NCBI RefSeq assembly: GCF_010509075.1
Contig: NZ_CP048433.1
Location: 620,001 to 684,000 of the forward strand
Direction: 5' to 3'
Source: Collinsella aerofaciens ATCC 25986
Lineage (GTDB): Bacteria; Actinomycetota; Coriobacteriia; Coriobacteriales; Coriobacteriaceae
Length of the DNA: 64,000 nucleotides
Position numbers and translations under genes: made by a program
Notes under the pieces: generated by a model
What the model was told of the DNA's origin: nothing
What the model saw: only the letters and a program-made list of their open reading frames with translations
The model's database searches: none
In this document: positions 28,455-38,136 of the stretch, piece by piece
Layout of the letters: the number at the start of each line of letters is the position of its first letter
Position numbering within the stretch: position 1 is the stretch's first letter

Positions 28455-29204
28455 TCACCGACCCAACATGAATTCCATCGCTCGGAGCCGCTGATCGGTG
28501 TGCGTGGCGGCCCAAACATGCGAAAGCCCCAGCAAAAACGCAGCCGTATGCGGATCGATCCGCTCGTCCATAAGGGTATCGAACGTCATGGACATCAGGG
28601 CGCGCAGCCATGCGACCTCGCCGGTTGAGACCAACTCGGCACCCGGTACGCTCGACGCGCATGAGCCGCACATGAGGCCGCCCGCCTGGGGCGAAAAATA
28701 CGACAGCATGGGGTCTCCGCACAGCACGCATGCCGAGAAATCGGGTCGGTAACCAACGTGCGACAGCAGTTTAAAGACAAAGGCCGCCACGAGCAGGTCC
28801 ATATGTGCCGAGTCGAGCCCGCTGCCGACAAGCGTGAGTGCCCGCTGCGTGATGGCAAAGGTAAATGGATCCTCGGCATCCTCGAACGAGCACACACGCG
28901 CAACCTCGGCAATCGCGCTAGCGGCACAGGTCGTCTCGTAGTCAGGAGCAGCACCGAGCGGCGCCTCCATAAGCTCGGCCTGGGAAACCACGTCGAGCGA
29001 GCGACCATGCGCGAGCAGCATATCGACGGTACAGAAAAGCTCGCAGCGGGCAGCAAGGCGCCCACCGGGCTTGCGGGCGCCCTTTGCCACGGCACGCACC
29101 TGCCGCCCCCGTTCGTCGAGCATCGTCAAGATCAGATCGGTTTCCTTGAGCTTCGTCTTGTCGAGGACGAGCACCTTTGTGCGATATGTGCGAGAGCCTG
29201 CCAT
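28455..29204 (-). CDS. recO: DNA repair protein RecO
   Basis: A 249-residue recombination mediator that helps load RecA at gaps. N-terminal OB fold (TYRTKVLVLDKTKLKETDLILTM), helical middle, and a CxxC-x(n)-CxxC zinc site (CVLCGD and MCGSC). Downstream of era, 12 bases after its stop, the common era-recO order. Confidence 0.95.
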   Translation of the reverse strand: MAGSRTYRTKVLVLDKTKLKETDLILTMLDERGRQVRAVAKGARKPGGRLAARCELFCTVDMLLAHGRSLDVVSQAELMEAPLGAAPDYETTCAASAIAEVARVCSFEDAEDPFTFAITQRALTLVGSGLDSAHMDLLVAAFVFKLLSHVGYRPDFSACVLCGDPMLSYFSPQAGGLMCGSCASSVPGAELVSTGEVAWLRALMSMTFDTLMDERIDPHTAAFLLGLSHVWAATHTDQRLRAMEFMLGR

Positions 29205-29216
29205 GAACGCCGAGGC

Positions 29217-30287
29217 TTAATCTTCGGCGTTATAGCCAAAGCGGCGAATCTGTGCCTCGTCATCGCGCCAGCCGGCCTTGACCTTCACGTCGAGCTCCAA
29301 AAAGACCTGAGTGCCAAAGATACGCTCAAGGTCACGACGGGCATCGATGCCGATATGCTTGATCATCTCGCCGCCCTTGCCGATGATGATGCCCTTCTGC
29401 CCCTCGCGCTCGACGTAAATCGTGGCGTGCACGCGCAGGACCTTCTTAGTCTGCTCGAGCGCGTCACAGATGACGCCCACGGAGTGAGGGATCTCGTCGC
29501 GAGTGCGACGCAGGACCTTCTCGCGCACAAACTCGGCCACAAGGGTCTCGTCGGACGCGTCGGTGCCCATGTCCTCGGGGAACCAGCGCGGGCCCTCGGG
29601 CAAAAAGTGAGCGACGGTCTCGATAAACGCATCGACGTTGAAGTTCTTGACCGACGACGTCACGATCTCATCGTCGTATTCCATAAGCTCGTGAGCGGCC
29701 TTGAGCTGCTCCATGACCTGTGCGGGGTCGGCCTCGTCGGCCTTCGTGAGCACCAGGACCTTTTTGGAGCGGGCGTTTTTGACGCGCTCGGCAACCCAGG
29801 CGTCTCCCCTGCCGATGGGTTTGGTGGCGTCAATCAGAAACGCGACGACGTCTACGTCATTGAGCTCAAAAAGGGCACTCTTGTTAAGCTCGGAGCCCAG
29901 GCCGTCCTTGGGCTTGTGGATACCCGGCGTGTCAACGAAGACCAGCTGGTAGCCGGGGCGGTTGACGACGGCGCGCATGCGGCGGCGGGTCGTCTGGGCC
30001 ACCGGAGAGGTGATGGCGACTTTCTTGCCGTAACAGGCGTTGAGCAGCGTGGACTTGCCGGCGTTGGGGCGACCGACCAGGGCCACAAAGCCGCTGCGGA
30101 AACCGGGTTCCACGTCGCCAAAGCCCGCGAGGCTCTCATCCTCGTCGCACAGGGCATCGAGCTCCTCGTCGCTCATACCCTCAAACGGGTCGAACTCCTC
30201 GACCTCGTCAAACGAATCGGCACCTTCAGCCTCGTCCAGGACCTCGTCATCCAAAACTTCATCAGTAGGCTGCATATTGTCGGACAT
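29217..30287 (-). CDS. era: GTPase Era with acidic N-terminal extension
   Basis: A 356-residue 16S rRNA-binding GTPase for small-subunit maturation. G1 GRPNAGKS at 72-79, DTPGIHKP, LTKADE, and a C-terminal KH domain (GQKGIIIGKGGEMIKHIG). Compared with the family length of about 300, there is an extra stretch of about 62 residues at the N-terminus that is very rich in Asp and Glu. AAGGGA upstream of the ATG supports this start. Lies between dgkA and recO. Confidence 0.95.
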   Translation of the reverse strand: MSDNMQPTDEVLDDEVLDEAEGADSFDEVEEFDPFEGMSDEELDALCDEDESLAGFGDVEPGFRSGFVALVGRPNAGKSTLLNACYGKKVAITSPVAQTTRRRMRAVVNRPGYQLVFVDTPGIHKPKDGLGSELNKSALFELNDVDVVAFLIDATKPIGRGDAWVAERVKNARSKKVLVLTKADEADPAQVMEQLKAAHELMEYDDEIVTSSVKNFNVDAFIETVAHFLPEGPRWFPEDMGTDASDETLVAEFVREKVLRRTRDEIPHSVGVICDALEQTKKVLRVHATIYVEREGQKGIIIGKGGEMIKHIGIDARRDLERIFGTQVFLELDVKVKAGWRDDEAQIRRFGYNAED

Positions 30288-30299
30288 GGGAATCCCTTT

Positions 30300-30677
30300 C
30301 TAAATAAAGTCGAGCGCGTGAGCAAAGACAAGCAGGCCCACAATCGCGGCGGTAATGGAAAGAACGTATACAGAGGCAGCAGCAATATCCTTCGCGCGCT
30401 TGGCCAGCGGATGCAGCTCCTGGGTCGCCAGGTCGACAATCGCCTCCATGGCGGTATTACACAGCTCGCCGTGAATCACCAGGCCGCAGCAGATGATGAC
30501 CGTAGCCCACTCGGCAATATCGAGCTCCACGATGCAGCCGGCAATGACGGTGCACACGCCCGCCACGAGCATGACCTTGATATTGCGCTCGGTCTTGACG
30601 GCGGTAACGAAGCCCTCCATGGCGTATGAGAACGACTTTAAAAAAGACGGATGGTCCTTGTTCGATCCGGGAATCAT
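30300..30677 (-). CDS. dgkA: Diacylglycerol/undecaprenol kinase, DgkA type
   Basis: A 125-residue membrane kinase with three hydrophobic helices and the signature GELCNTAMEAIVDL, with ERNIKV near the start and AKDIAAASV before the last helix. In Gram-positives this family phosphorylates undecaprenol to recycle the cell-wall lipid carrier, rather than diacylglycerol; that preference is inferred. The position between ybeY and era is the standard order. Confidence 0.93.
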   Translation of the reverse strand: MIPGSNKDHPSFLKSFSYAMEGFVTAVKTERNIKVMLVAGVCTVIAGCIVELDIAEWATVIICCGLVIHGELCNTAMEAIVDLATQELHPLAKRAKDIAAASVYVLSITAAIVGLLVFAHALDFI

Positions 30678-30686
30678 AGACGGCTC

Positions 30687-31196
30687 CTAGTCGTGGGCAT
30701 GATTGGTTATGGGGCCGACGTGGACGAGTTTGGGGTCCTCGCCGCGCTCAAGCGCCAGGTCGCGCAGGATGGCATCCTCGCGCGCCTCCATGACCTCGGC
30801 CTCGTCGTCCTCGATATGGTCATACCCCAGCAGGTGCAGCATGCCATGCACGAGCATCAGCCGACACTCGTCGGCGGGACTGTTGCCAAAGCCGGGGGCC
30901 TGGCGGGCAATAACCTGCGGGGCCAGGATAATATCACCGAGCTCGAGCGTCTCGTCGGCGGGAATGTCCTCGTCAAAGGCCGAGTCGCATTCAAACGAGA
31001 GGACATCGGTGGTGCGGTCGATACCGCGCCACTCGTGGTTGAGCTCGTGCATCTCGTCCTCATCGACATACGAAAGGGAAATCTCGATCTCACGCTCAAC
31101 GCCCTCGGCGGCAAGCACAAATCCGCAGATGTGCTCCACCTCCTGGGCATCGAGCAGCGTATCGAGCTCGGCATCGTTGCTGATCAATACACTCAA
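30687..31196 (-). CDS. ybeY: Endoribonuclease YbeY
   Basis: A 169-residue zinc metalloprotein for 16S rRNA 3'-end maturation and ribosome quality control. The zinc site HGMLHLLGYDH is complete, preceded by the TDVLSF strand. Its ATG overlaps the phoH stop (ATGA). The C-terminal 20 or so residues extend past the zinc site without recognised features. Confidence 0.96.
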   Translation of the reverse strand: MSVLISNDAELDTLLDAQEVEHICGFVLAAEGVEREIEISLSYVDEDEMHELNHEWRGIDRTTDVLSFECDSAFDEDIPADETLELGDIILAPQVIARQAPGFGNSPADECRLMLVHGMLHLLGYDHIEDDEAEVMEAREDAILRDLALERGEDPKLVHVGPITNHAHD

Positions 31197-32179
31197 CGGG
31201 ACTCCTTTCGATCGTGTGCGCGCTGCTCGCGCGCATCGTCGTATGCATCATAGGCCTCGACGATGCGCCCCACCAAGGCATGGCGCACCACGTCGGCGCG
31301 CTCCAGGTGAGAAAACGTCACATCGTCGACACGGCCCAAAATCTTCTCAACGTCGGCAAGACCGCCGCGACGACCCACCAGGTCACGCTGGCTCAGGTCG
31401 CCGGTAATCACGAACTTGGAATTAAGACCCAGACGTGTCAGGAACATCTTCATCTGCTCGGGCGTCGTGTTCTGTGCCTCATCGAGCACCACAAAGGCAT
31501 CGCTCAGCGTTCGACCGCGCATGTAGGCGAGCGGGGCGATCTCGATTACGCCACGCTCCATAAGCTCATCGGTGCGTTCGCGATCCATCATGTCAAAGAG
31601 GGCATCGTAGAGCGGTCGCATATACGGGTCGATCTTTTCCTCGAGAGTGCCGGGCAAAAAGCCCAGGTTCTCCCCCGCCTCGACAACCGGGCGCGTCAGG
31701 ATCAGGCGGCCTACCTCATGACGCTTGAGCGCGGCGACGGCGAGCGCCATGGCCAGATAGGTTTTACCGGTACCGGCGGGACCGAGGCCAAACGTGATGG
31801 TAGAAGAGCGGATGGCATCCACATAGCGCTTTTGACCGAGCGTCTTGGGGCGGATGACGCGACCGCGATACGACAGCAGCACGTCGTCGCGCAGCGACGA
31901 GGCATCATGCTCGCCGTCGCGCAGAACGGCCAGACAGCGCGAGACATCATCGGCAGAAAGCGTACGCCCGGCAGCAGCCTCACGAAAGGCATGTTCGAAA
32001 AAACGCGCGACCAGCTCGACCTCATCCGGATCGCCGCTCACGGCAACACTGTCACCGCGGGCAACCACATGGGCGCGCACCAGGTTCTCGAGTGCACGAA
32101 GGACGCAGTCGCCGGCGCCCAAAACGCGCGAGGGGTCGATACCCTCGGGAACGGTAAGTCTAATCTTCGAGGCTTCCAT
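31193..32179 (-). CDS. phoH: PhoH-like ATPase (YbeZ)
   Basis: A 328-residue cytoplasmic ATPase of the PhoH family, a helicase-like partner of YbeY. Walker A GPAGTGKT, Walker B VVLDEAQN, and the PYMRPLYDAL and GDLSQRDL motifs are seen. AGGGAGG before the ATG at 32179 sets the start. Its first 20 bases overlap the end of mtaB, and its stop overlaps the ybeY start, so all three are co-translated. Confidence 0.95.
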   Translation of the reverse strand: MEASKIRLTVPEGIDPSRVLGAGDCVLRALENLVRAHVVARGDSVAVSGDPDEVELVARFFEHAFREAAAGRTLSADDVSRCLAVLRDGEHDASSLRDDVLLSYRGRVIRPKTLGQKRYVDAIRSSTITFGLGPAGTGKTYLAMALAVAALKRHEVGRLILTRPVVEAGENLGFLPGTLEEKIDPYMRPLYDALFDMMDRERTDELMERGVIEIAPLAYMRGRTLSDAFVVLDEAQNTTPEQMKMFLTRLGLNSKFVITGDLSQRDLVGRRGGLADVEKILGRVDDVTFSHLERADVVRHALVGRIVEAYDAYDDAREQRAHDRKESR

Positions 32180-33452
32180 GAACCTCCCTGCGTGCATGGA
32201 CCAAGCCGGAATCATCGACTCCGATGATAGCAACATCGAGCAGGCACGGGGCTGTGAGTCCACAGGTATCATCGAGACGGGCATGATGGAACGAGCCGAG
32301 CGTCAAATTGTCGCCATACTCGAGCACCGCACGCTCGACCGTGCCCACGCGGCGGCGGGCATCGGCGATCGAAAGCTCCTGTGCGGCGGCACGCATGCGA
32401 CGGCTGCGTTCGGCCATGACCTCAGGGGGTACCTGGTCGGGCATGTCGGCGGCGAGGGTGCCGGGGCGCTTGCTATAGCGGAACACGTGCATGCGCGAAA
32501 AGCCCACGCGACGGCACAGCGCCAGCGACTCCTCGAACTCCTCGTCCGTCTCGCCAGGAAAACCGACGATGACATCGCACGAAAGTGCAGCCTGTGGCAG
32601 GTTAGCGCGAATCATGCGCACCGTATCCTCAAAGGCCTCGGCACTATAGGGACGACCCATGCGATGCAGCGTCGCCGTGCAGCCAGACTGCACGGGCAGG
32701 TGCAAAAACGGGGCGATACGCTTCGGGTAGCGAGCCATAACCTTGAGCAAGCGCTCGGAAATATCCATGGGTTCCACCGAGGAGATGCGCACGTGAGCAA
32801 TCTCGGTGCGCTCCATGATGGCCTGGAGCAGCTCATCGATCTCGACATGTTCGTCGGTCGCACTCTTGCCGTCATAGGCGCCCAGGTTCACGCCGGTCAG
32901 CACGACCTCGGGCACACCGGCCTCCTGGGCTTCACGCACCTGTTCGAGCACGGACTCGACGGGCACGGAGCGCTCGGGGCCGCGGGCCTTCCACACGATG
33001 CAATAGGTGCAGCGGTGGTTGCAGCCATCCTGGATCTTCACGCCCAGCCGCGAACGACCGAGCGCATCGACCACGTCGCCATCGCTGCAGGCGGGCACGC
33101 TATCGGATTCGACACCCAGCACCTCGCAGACGCGCTCGGCGACGTCTATCTTGGACGGTTCGGCAATCACGCGATCGGAGAGCTCCAGCAGCTCCTCGGG
33201 ATGCAGGCTGACGACACAGCCGGTTACGACCACGTAAGGCTCGCCCGGATAGGCCAGGGCGTGACGGACGGCCTTGCGGGTCTTAGCCTCGGCCTCCCCC
33301 GTCACGGCACAGGTATTGATAACGATCAAATCGGCGTCCTGGGGCTCCACCATCGCAAAGCCCAGGCGCATAAGATCGGCAGTGATACGGTCGGACTCAA
33401 CCCGGTTGACACGACAACCGAGGTTGACGACGGAAATATGGGGTGCGAGCAC
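32160..33452 (-). CDS. mtaB: tRNA N6-threonylcarbamoyladenosine methylthiotransferase MtaB
   Basis: A 430-residue radical-SAM methylthiotransferase converting t6A37 to ms2t6A. Motifs: NLGCRVNRVESD (the MtaB form), INTCAVTGEAEAKTRK, and the cluster motif CNHRCTYC in GCNHRCTYCIV; C-terminal TRAM-like region. Third methylthiotransferase of the window. Starts 10 bases after the dnaJ stop. Confidence 0.93.
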   Translation of the reverse strand: MLAPHISVVNLGCRVNRVESDRITADLMRLGFAMVEPQDADLIVINTCAVTGEAEAKTRKAVRHALAYPGEPYVVVTGCVVSLHPEELLELSDRVIAEPSKIDVAERVCEVLGVESDSVPACSDGDVVDALGRSRLGVKIQDGCNHRCTYCIVWKARGPERSVPVESVLEQVREAQEAGVPEVVLTGVNLGAYDGKSATDEHVEIDELLQAIMERTEIAHVRISSVEPMDISERLLKVMARYPKRIAPFLHLPVQSGCTATLHRMGRPYSAEAFEDTVRMIRANLPQAALSCDVIVGFPGETDEEFEESLALCRRVGFSRMHVFRYSKRPGTLAADMPDQVPPEVMAERSRRMRAAAQELSIADARRRVGTVERAVLEYGDNLTLGSFHHARLDDTCGLTAPCLLDVAIIGVDDSGLVHARREVHGSLED

Positions 33453-33461
33453 ACGGGCTCC

Positions 33462-34610
33462 TTAATCGAGGATGTCGTCGAGGGCACTCTTGATACGGTC
33501 GGTCACCGACTTCTTACCGGATGCGACGTCATCGCCCATCTCGTCGGCAAAGGCGCGAAGCAGCTCGCGCTGCTTGTAGGAGAGATTGGTGGGGACGACC
33601 ACGCGCAGCTGCACGATCAGACGACCGCGCGAACCGCCACCGCCGATACGCGGCATGCCGTAATTGTTGACGCTCACGGTGTCACCGTACTGCGTGCCGG
33701 CGGGGACGCACACCTTGACGACCTCGTCAGGCATAATGCCCTCGACCTCAATCTCGCAACCGAGCGCGGCCTGCGCAATCGAGACATCGCTCACCAGATA
33801 CAGGTCATCGCCATTACGCTTAAAACGCTCGTGGTCGGCGACACGCACGTTGACGATCAGGTCGCCCGACGGCTCGCCACGAAGGCCGGCCTCGCCAAAA
33901 CCACTCACGCGCAGCTGGCGACCGGTCGAAACACCGGCGGGAATATCGATGTCGATCTTTTCGTGAGAAGGCGTGCGGCCCTGGCCATCACAGGTCTCGC
34001 AGGGATGATCGATGACCGTGCCTTCGCCGTGGCAGTCGGGACAGGGCGAAGAGGACTGAACCTGGCCCAGGAAAGAACGCTGGACCGTCGTCACATAGCC
34101 TGTGCCGTGACAGCGGCTGCACTGCTTTTCGGTCGCGCCCTCGGCCTTACCGGTACCATTGCAGTCCTCGCAAGGGGCAAGACGGTCGTAGCTGATCGTC
34201 TTTTTGCAGCCGAGCGCCGCCTCCTCAAGCGTCACCGAAAGGGAGATGGCCATATCGCGACCGCGACGGCGCTCGCGACGGCTGCGAGCGCCACCACCGG
34301 CGCCACCGCCAAAGAACGACGAGAACAGGTCGTCCATGCCCATGCCACCAAAGATATCGTTGATGTCGACATAGCCAGAGCCACCGGGGCCATCCGCGGT
34401 GCCGTAACGGTCGTAGTTAGCACGCTTCTGCTCGTCGGAAAGAACGGAATAGGCCTCGTTAAGCTCTTTGAACTTGGCCTCGGCCTCGGGGTCGTCCGAA
34501 ACATCCGGGTGTACCGTACGGGCTTTCTTTAGAAACGCGCGCTTAATCGTCCGCGCGTCGGCATCCTTGTCAACGCCAAGTACCTCGTAGTAATCCCTAT
34601 TTTCCGACAC
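33462..34610 (-). CDS. dnaJ: Chaperone protein DnaJ
   Basis: A 382-residue Hsp40. J domain with HPD (VHPDVSDD), a Gly/Phe region, four CxxCxGxG zinc repeats (CEDCNGTG, CSRCHGTG, CPDCHGEG, CETCDGQG), and two C-terminal beta domains ending in a LKSALDDILD-like tail. The start is a GTG at 34610 with AAGGA seven bases upstream. No dnaK, grpE or hrcA nearby, so this may be a second, unlinked dnaJ. Follows a membrane-type DnaJ relative. Confidence 0.95.
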   Translation of the reverse strand: MSENRDYYEVLGVDKDADARTIKRAFLKKARTVHPDVSDDPEAEAKFKELNEAYSVLSDEQKRANYDRYGTADGPGGSGYVDINDIFGGMGMDDLFSSFFGGGAGGGARSRRERRRGRDMAISLSVTLEEAALGCKKTISYDRLAPCEDCNGTGKAEGATEKQCSRCHGTGYVTTVQRSFLGQVQSSSPCPDCHGEGTVIDHPCETCDGQGRTPSHEKIDIDIPAGVSTGRQLRVSGFGEAGLRGEPSGDLIVNVRVADHERFKRNGDDLYLVSDVSIAQAALGCEIEVEGIMPDEVVKVCVPAGTQYGDTVSVNNYGMPRIGGGGSRGRLIVQLRVVVPTNLSYKQRELLRAFADEMGDDVASGKKSVTDRIKSALDDILD

Positions 34611-34691
34611 GACCGAATCCTTCCAACTTTCATTATTGTCACAGTGCGTCCTATACCCAAGCTGGGCCGGCCGCAAACAGAGGGTTTGATG

Positions 34692-35795
34692 TTATTGCAT
34701 CCCGTAGGGCGAAAGCATGGCCTGCTGCGAGCAGCTCGCAAACCAGACCGACACGAGCGCAAACATAAAGCCGTTGGCAAAACCATTGGCAAACTGCATC
34801 GCGCCGCGCTTCCACCACAGCAGGCTGCGATGAAGCACACCATCCGAAAGTACCATGAATAGTCCCATGGCAAACGGGATAAAGCACATCATGGCAAAGG
34901 CCGAGAACACGCCCGAGATGGCCGACAGCACCAAAAACGGTGCGATGATACCCATGAGGTAGAAGCCGGTGCGAGCCTTACCCTCCAGGCGCTCGGCCTC
35001 AACGTGCGCACGACCGACCAGGTCACCGCCTGAAGCGCCGTTTGTGCCGGCGTGACCCATGTTGGGGATGCGCACCTCGTCGCCATCATGCGTGCCGGCG
35101 GGAAACTCAATCGTCTGCTCGGAGGTCACACGGATACGGCCGCTGCCACCGCAATCGGGGCACGGGTCGGCAACGACCTTGCCGGAACCGCCGCACTCGG
35201 GACAAACCGTCTGGAACGTGCCCGCACCAAACAGGAAGGACAGGTCGACATCGATATGGCCGCGACCACCGCAACTCGGACAGGTGTGGGCATGCTCTGA
35301 CGAAACGGAGCCCGATCCACCACAATGTCCACAGGTGTCAAAGCGGGTATAGCGAACGGTCTTGTGGGCACCGCTCTTAGCCTCCTTGGCGTCGAGCTTG
35401 ATATCGACGACCACGTTGGCGCCACTCTCGGGGTTGTAGGCCGCCTGGCCGCGACGAGGCTGGCCCCAGGCGCCCCCGAAGGGGAAACCGCCGTCAAAGG
35501 GATTGCCGTAACCGGCGCTGCCGGCATAGCCACCGCCATAGGGAGATGCCGTCGGTGCACCGGCAAAGGGATTGCCCGAACGCATGGCGTCGTAACGTGC
35601 ACGCTTCTGCTCGTCCGAAAGCACGGCGTAGGCCTCGGAAACCTCTTTAAACTTCTCCTCGGCATCCGGCTCTTTATTGACGTCCGGATGGAGCTTGCGG
35701 GCCTTTTGCTGGAAAGCCTTTTGAATATCACGCGAGGTGGCGTCCTTGGAGACACCCAAGATCTCGTAGTAATCTTTTTCGTTCATCGTCGCCAT
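34692..35795 (-). CDS. DnaJ-like protein with C-terminal membrane domain
   Basis: A 367-residue protein: J domain with HPD at 36-38, Gly/Phe-rich region (about 78-120), the first beta domain interrupted by four CxxCxGxG zinc repeats ([32 protein letters not shown]), then instead of the normal second C-terminal domain a hydrophobic region (about 275-367) with three predicted membrane helices. AGGAGG nine bases before the ATG at 35795 fixes the start. It probably displays a J domain at the membrane. Partner and substrate unknown. Confidence 0.85.
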   Translation of the reverse strand: MATMNEKDYYEILGVSKDATSRDIQKAFQQKARKLHPDVNKEPDAEEKFKEVSEAYAVLSDEQKRARYDAMRSGNPFAGAPTASPYGGGYAGSAGYGNPFDGGFPFGGAWGQPRRGQAAYNPESGANVVVDIKLDAKEAKSGAHKTVRYTRFDTCGHCGGSGSVSSEHAHTCPSCGGRGHIDVDLSFLFGAGTFQTVCPECGGSGKVVADPCPDCGGSGRIRVTSEQTIEFPAGTHDGDEVRIPNMGHAGTNGASGGDLVGRAHVEAERLEGKARTGFYLMGIIAPFLVLSAISGVFSAFAMMCFIPFAMGLFMVLSDGVLHRSLLWWKRGAMQFANGFANGFMFALVSVWFASCSQQAMLSPYGMQ

Positions 35796-35853
35796 GCGCG
35801 GCAACCTCCTGCTCACAGCAGCGTATATATTGCGGTAATTCTACCCGAGCGGC

Positions 35854-37086
35854 CTAAGATAGACCCCAAAACAGCTCGAACAGAACATTTCCATCGAGCC
35901 AACCCAGGTGGGTCGGCGCCAGGCGGGCACAGGTGAGGCCGGCGATGACATCGTCAGAGGCGATAGGCCCCGCATGGGTATCGCCGTGCTCGGGCACCCA
36001 AGCGGCAAGCCCAAGCTCAAGAGCACGGTCACAAGCCGCAGTCAGTTCATCAGCAGGAATGACACGAGCCGCGCGAACCAACAGGTCGGACGCGACACCG
36101 CCCGTCATGCGACAAGACAGCATCAGGTCTTCAGCCGCAGCCTCACGCTGCGACAGATATTCGGCCTCAAACGCCGTCGCGTCATCGTCACGTTGCACCA
36201 GACGCACGCGGTACGAATCGCCTCGAGAAGACACGCCGGGGAACAAACCTGCAAGACGGTCGAAATCCTCGGCGTCGAGCATGCCCGCGGCGGAACGACC
36301 CAGGCCCAAATAGCCCTGGCCGGTCCAGTAGGCAATGTTATGGGCGCACTCATGTCCGTCGAGCGCATAGCTTGCCACCTCATACGGGTGATAGCCGGCC
36401 GCACCCAGACGCTCACGCGCCACATCCATGCACGAAGCTTGAAAATCCTCGTCGGGCTCGACCGACTCGTCGCGGCACGCCATGCGATAAAGGGGAGTCC
36501 CCTCCTCAAGCGTGAGCGGGTAGACCGACACATGATGCGGAGCCGCCGCCAGCACGCCATCGAGCGTGCGCTTCCAACTCGCTGCGGTCTGCCCGGGAAG
36601 TCCGCACATAAGGTCGCACGACACGTCAAGCCCAGAGTTCTTGACCGTCGCGATGGCGGCAAACGCCCGATCGGCATCGTGAATACGGCCGATGGCGGTA
36701 AGTTCGGTGTTATCGAGCGTTTGCACGCCCAGAGAGACGCGTGTGACACCAGCCTTGGCAAGCGCAGTGGCAAGCTCGGCGGTCAGCGACTCGGGATTGG
36801 CCTCGCAGGTAAACTCAACGGGGGCGCACCACGCACGAATACGCCGCGCCAGCTCCACCAGGCGCTCCCCCGCCAGCGACGGCGTACCGCCGCCAACATA
36901 GACGGTGCGGATATGGTCAAGGGCCCCGGCCTTGCCAAAAGCATCGAGGCGCGCGAACAACTGCTCAAAATAGACATCGAGCGCAGCACTCAGGTCGCAC
37001 GGAGAAAAACTGCGCGAGTCAAAGTCGCAGTACCGGCACTTTTGGGCGCAAAACGGCACGTGCACGTACAGCGCGGTAACGGCCAC
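35854..37086 (-). CDS. hemW: Radical-SAM heme chaperone HemW
   Basis: A 410-residue protein of the CPO-like radical-SAM family. Cluster motif CAQKCRYCDF near residue 13, GGGTPSL, NPESLT, LGVQTLD and DLMCGLPGQT follow in family order. HemW binds and hands over heme; it lacks the coproporphyrinogen oxidase activity of HemN. Starts two bases after the dus stop. Sits upstream of the dnaJ pair, where hemW-hrcA is common; hrcA is missing here. Confidence 0.93.
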   Translation of the reverse strand: MAVTALYVHVPFCAQKCRYCDFDSRSFSPCDLSAALDVYFEQLFARLDAFGKAGALDHIRTVYVGGGTPSLAGERLVELARRIRAWCAPVEFTCEANPESLTAELATALAKAGVTRVSLGVQTLDNTELTAIGRIHDADRAFAAIATVKNSGLDVSCDLMCGLPGQTAASWKRTLDGVLAAAPHHVSVYPLTLEEGTPLYRMACRDESVEPDEDFQASCMDVARERLGAAGYHPYEVASYALDGHECAHNIAYWTGQGYLGLGRSAAGMLDAEDFDRLAGLFPGVSSRGDSYRVRLVQRDDDATAFEAEYLSQREAAAEDLMLSCRMTGGVASDLLVRAARVIPADELTAACDRALELGLAAWVPEHGDTHAGPIASDDVIAGLTCARLAPTHLGWLDGNVLFELFWGLS

Positions 37087-37088
37087 CC

Positions 37089-38132
37089 TTAAGCCTCCAG
37101 CGGATGAGGGGGCACCGATTCGCCGGCGGCAAGGGCAGCCTCGCAGGCCACCACATCGCGCTCGATATCATCGACCAGTGCCATAAACTCCTCGTACGTG
37201 GAGCAGCGCACCACCTGAGCGCGCCAGGCGGCGGCATGGGGCATGCCCTTTAGATACCAGCTCGCGTACGTACGGGCGCGCGACATAAGCGGCAGAAGCT
37301 CGTGCGTCAACGTCAGGTGCTCACGCAGAGCCTCCAGGCGCTCGACCGAGGAGCGAGAAGGAACCGGCGTGCCATCGAGCGCAAGGGCGCGAGCATCACC
37401 GAACACCCACGGATTGCCGTAGATGCCGCGCGCGATAAACACCGCGCTGGCACCCGAGCCTTGCAGATGCTCAGCAGCGTCCTCGGCCGAGAACACATCA
37501 CCCGAACCAATCACGGGAATCTCGACAGCGTCGGCAACCTCATCGACGACAGACCAATCGGCCTGGCCCGTATAGAGCTGCGTGGCACAACGACCGTGCA
37601 CGGCGACTGCGGCGGCACCGGCGCCTTCGAGCATCTGGGCAAACGTCGCGGCATTACGGTCCTCGGCATAAAAGCCCTTGCGGATCTTTACAGTCACGGG
37701 CACATGTGCCGCGCCCACCGCCGCCTCGACGATCTTCTCGGCCAGATCGGGCGTGCGCATAAGCGCCGAGCCCTCGCCCTTGGTAACGACCTTGCGCGCC
37801 GGACAAGCCATGTTGATATCAATCAATGACAGGCGATCGCCCACGCGTTCCTCGACAGCAGCGACGGCACTCGCAAACTGCTCGGGCTTGGAGCCAAAGA
37901 GCTGCACGCAAATCTGCTGCTCCTCGTCGGCCGGTAGCACCAGGCGCCAGGTCTTGTTGCTGGCATAGGCAAGGCCCGCCACGCTCACCATCTCGCTATA
38001 GGCAAGGTTGGCACCGCGGCGGCGGCACATGATGCGGTAGGCAGGGTCGGTCACGCCGGCCATGGGAGCCATAAGGAACGGCTGCTCGGCATAGGCACCC
38101 AGCAACCGCGTACTGTATTCACAAAGCGCCAT
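37089..38132 (-). CDS. dus: tRNA-dihydrouridine synthase
   Basis: A 347-residue FMN enzyme that reduces uridines in the tRNA D-loop. N-terminal APMAGVTDPAYR, the catalytic cysteine in NMACPARKV, FMN-binding IGSGDVFS, and the C-terminal helical domain are all present. Most like DusB by context, though the subgroup was not tested. Four bases after the lepA stop. Confidence 0.94.
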   Translation of the reverse strand: MALCEYSTRLLGAYAEQPFLMAPMAGVTDPAYRIMCRRRGANLAYSEMVSVAGLAYASNKTWRLVLPADEEQQICVQLFGSKPEQFASAVAAVEERVGDRLSLIDINMACPARKVVTKGEGSALMRTPDLAEKIVEAAVGAAHVPVTVKIRKGFYAEDRNAATFAQMLEGAGAAAVAVHGRCATQLYTGQADWSVVDEVADAVEIPVIGSGDVFSAEDAAEHLQGSGASAVFIARGIYGNPWVFGDARALALDGTPVPSRSSVERLEALREHLTLTHELLPLMSRARTYASWYLKGMPHAAAWRAQVVRCSTYEEFMALVDDIERDVVACEAALAAGESVPPHPLEA

Positions 38133-38136
38133 GGAC

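Noticed and set aside
28758-30629. 623-residue plus-strand open frame opposite recO, era and dgkA
   Set aside because: Antisense shadow; crosses intergenic spaces of genes with clear motifs.
31845-34532. 895-residue plus-strand open frame across phoH, mtaB and dnaJ
   Set aside because: It spans three well-supported minus-strand genes and their junctions; composition is that of an antisense shadow, with no ribosome site or motif.
35817-37100. CIRCE heat-shock operator near hemW-dnaJ
   Set aside because: No TTAGCACTC-N9-GAGTGCTAA dyad was found, and hrcA is absent from the window.
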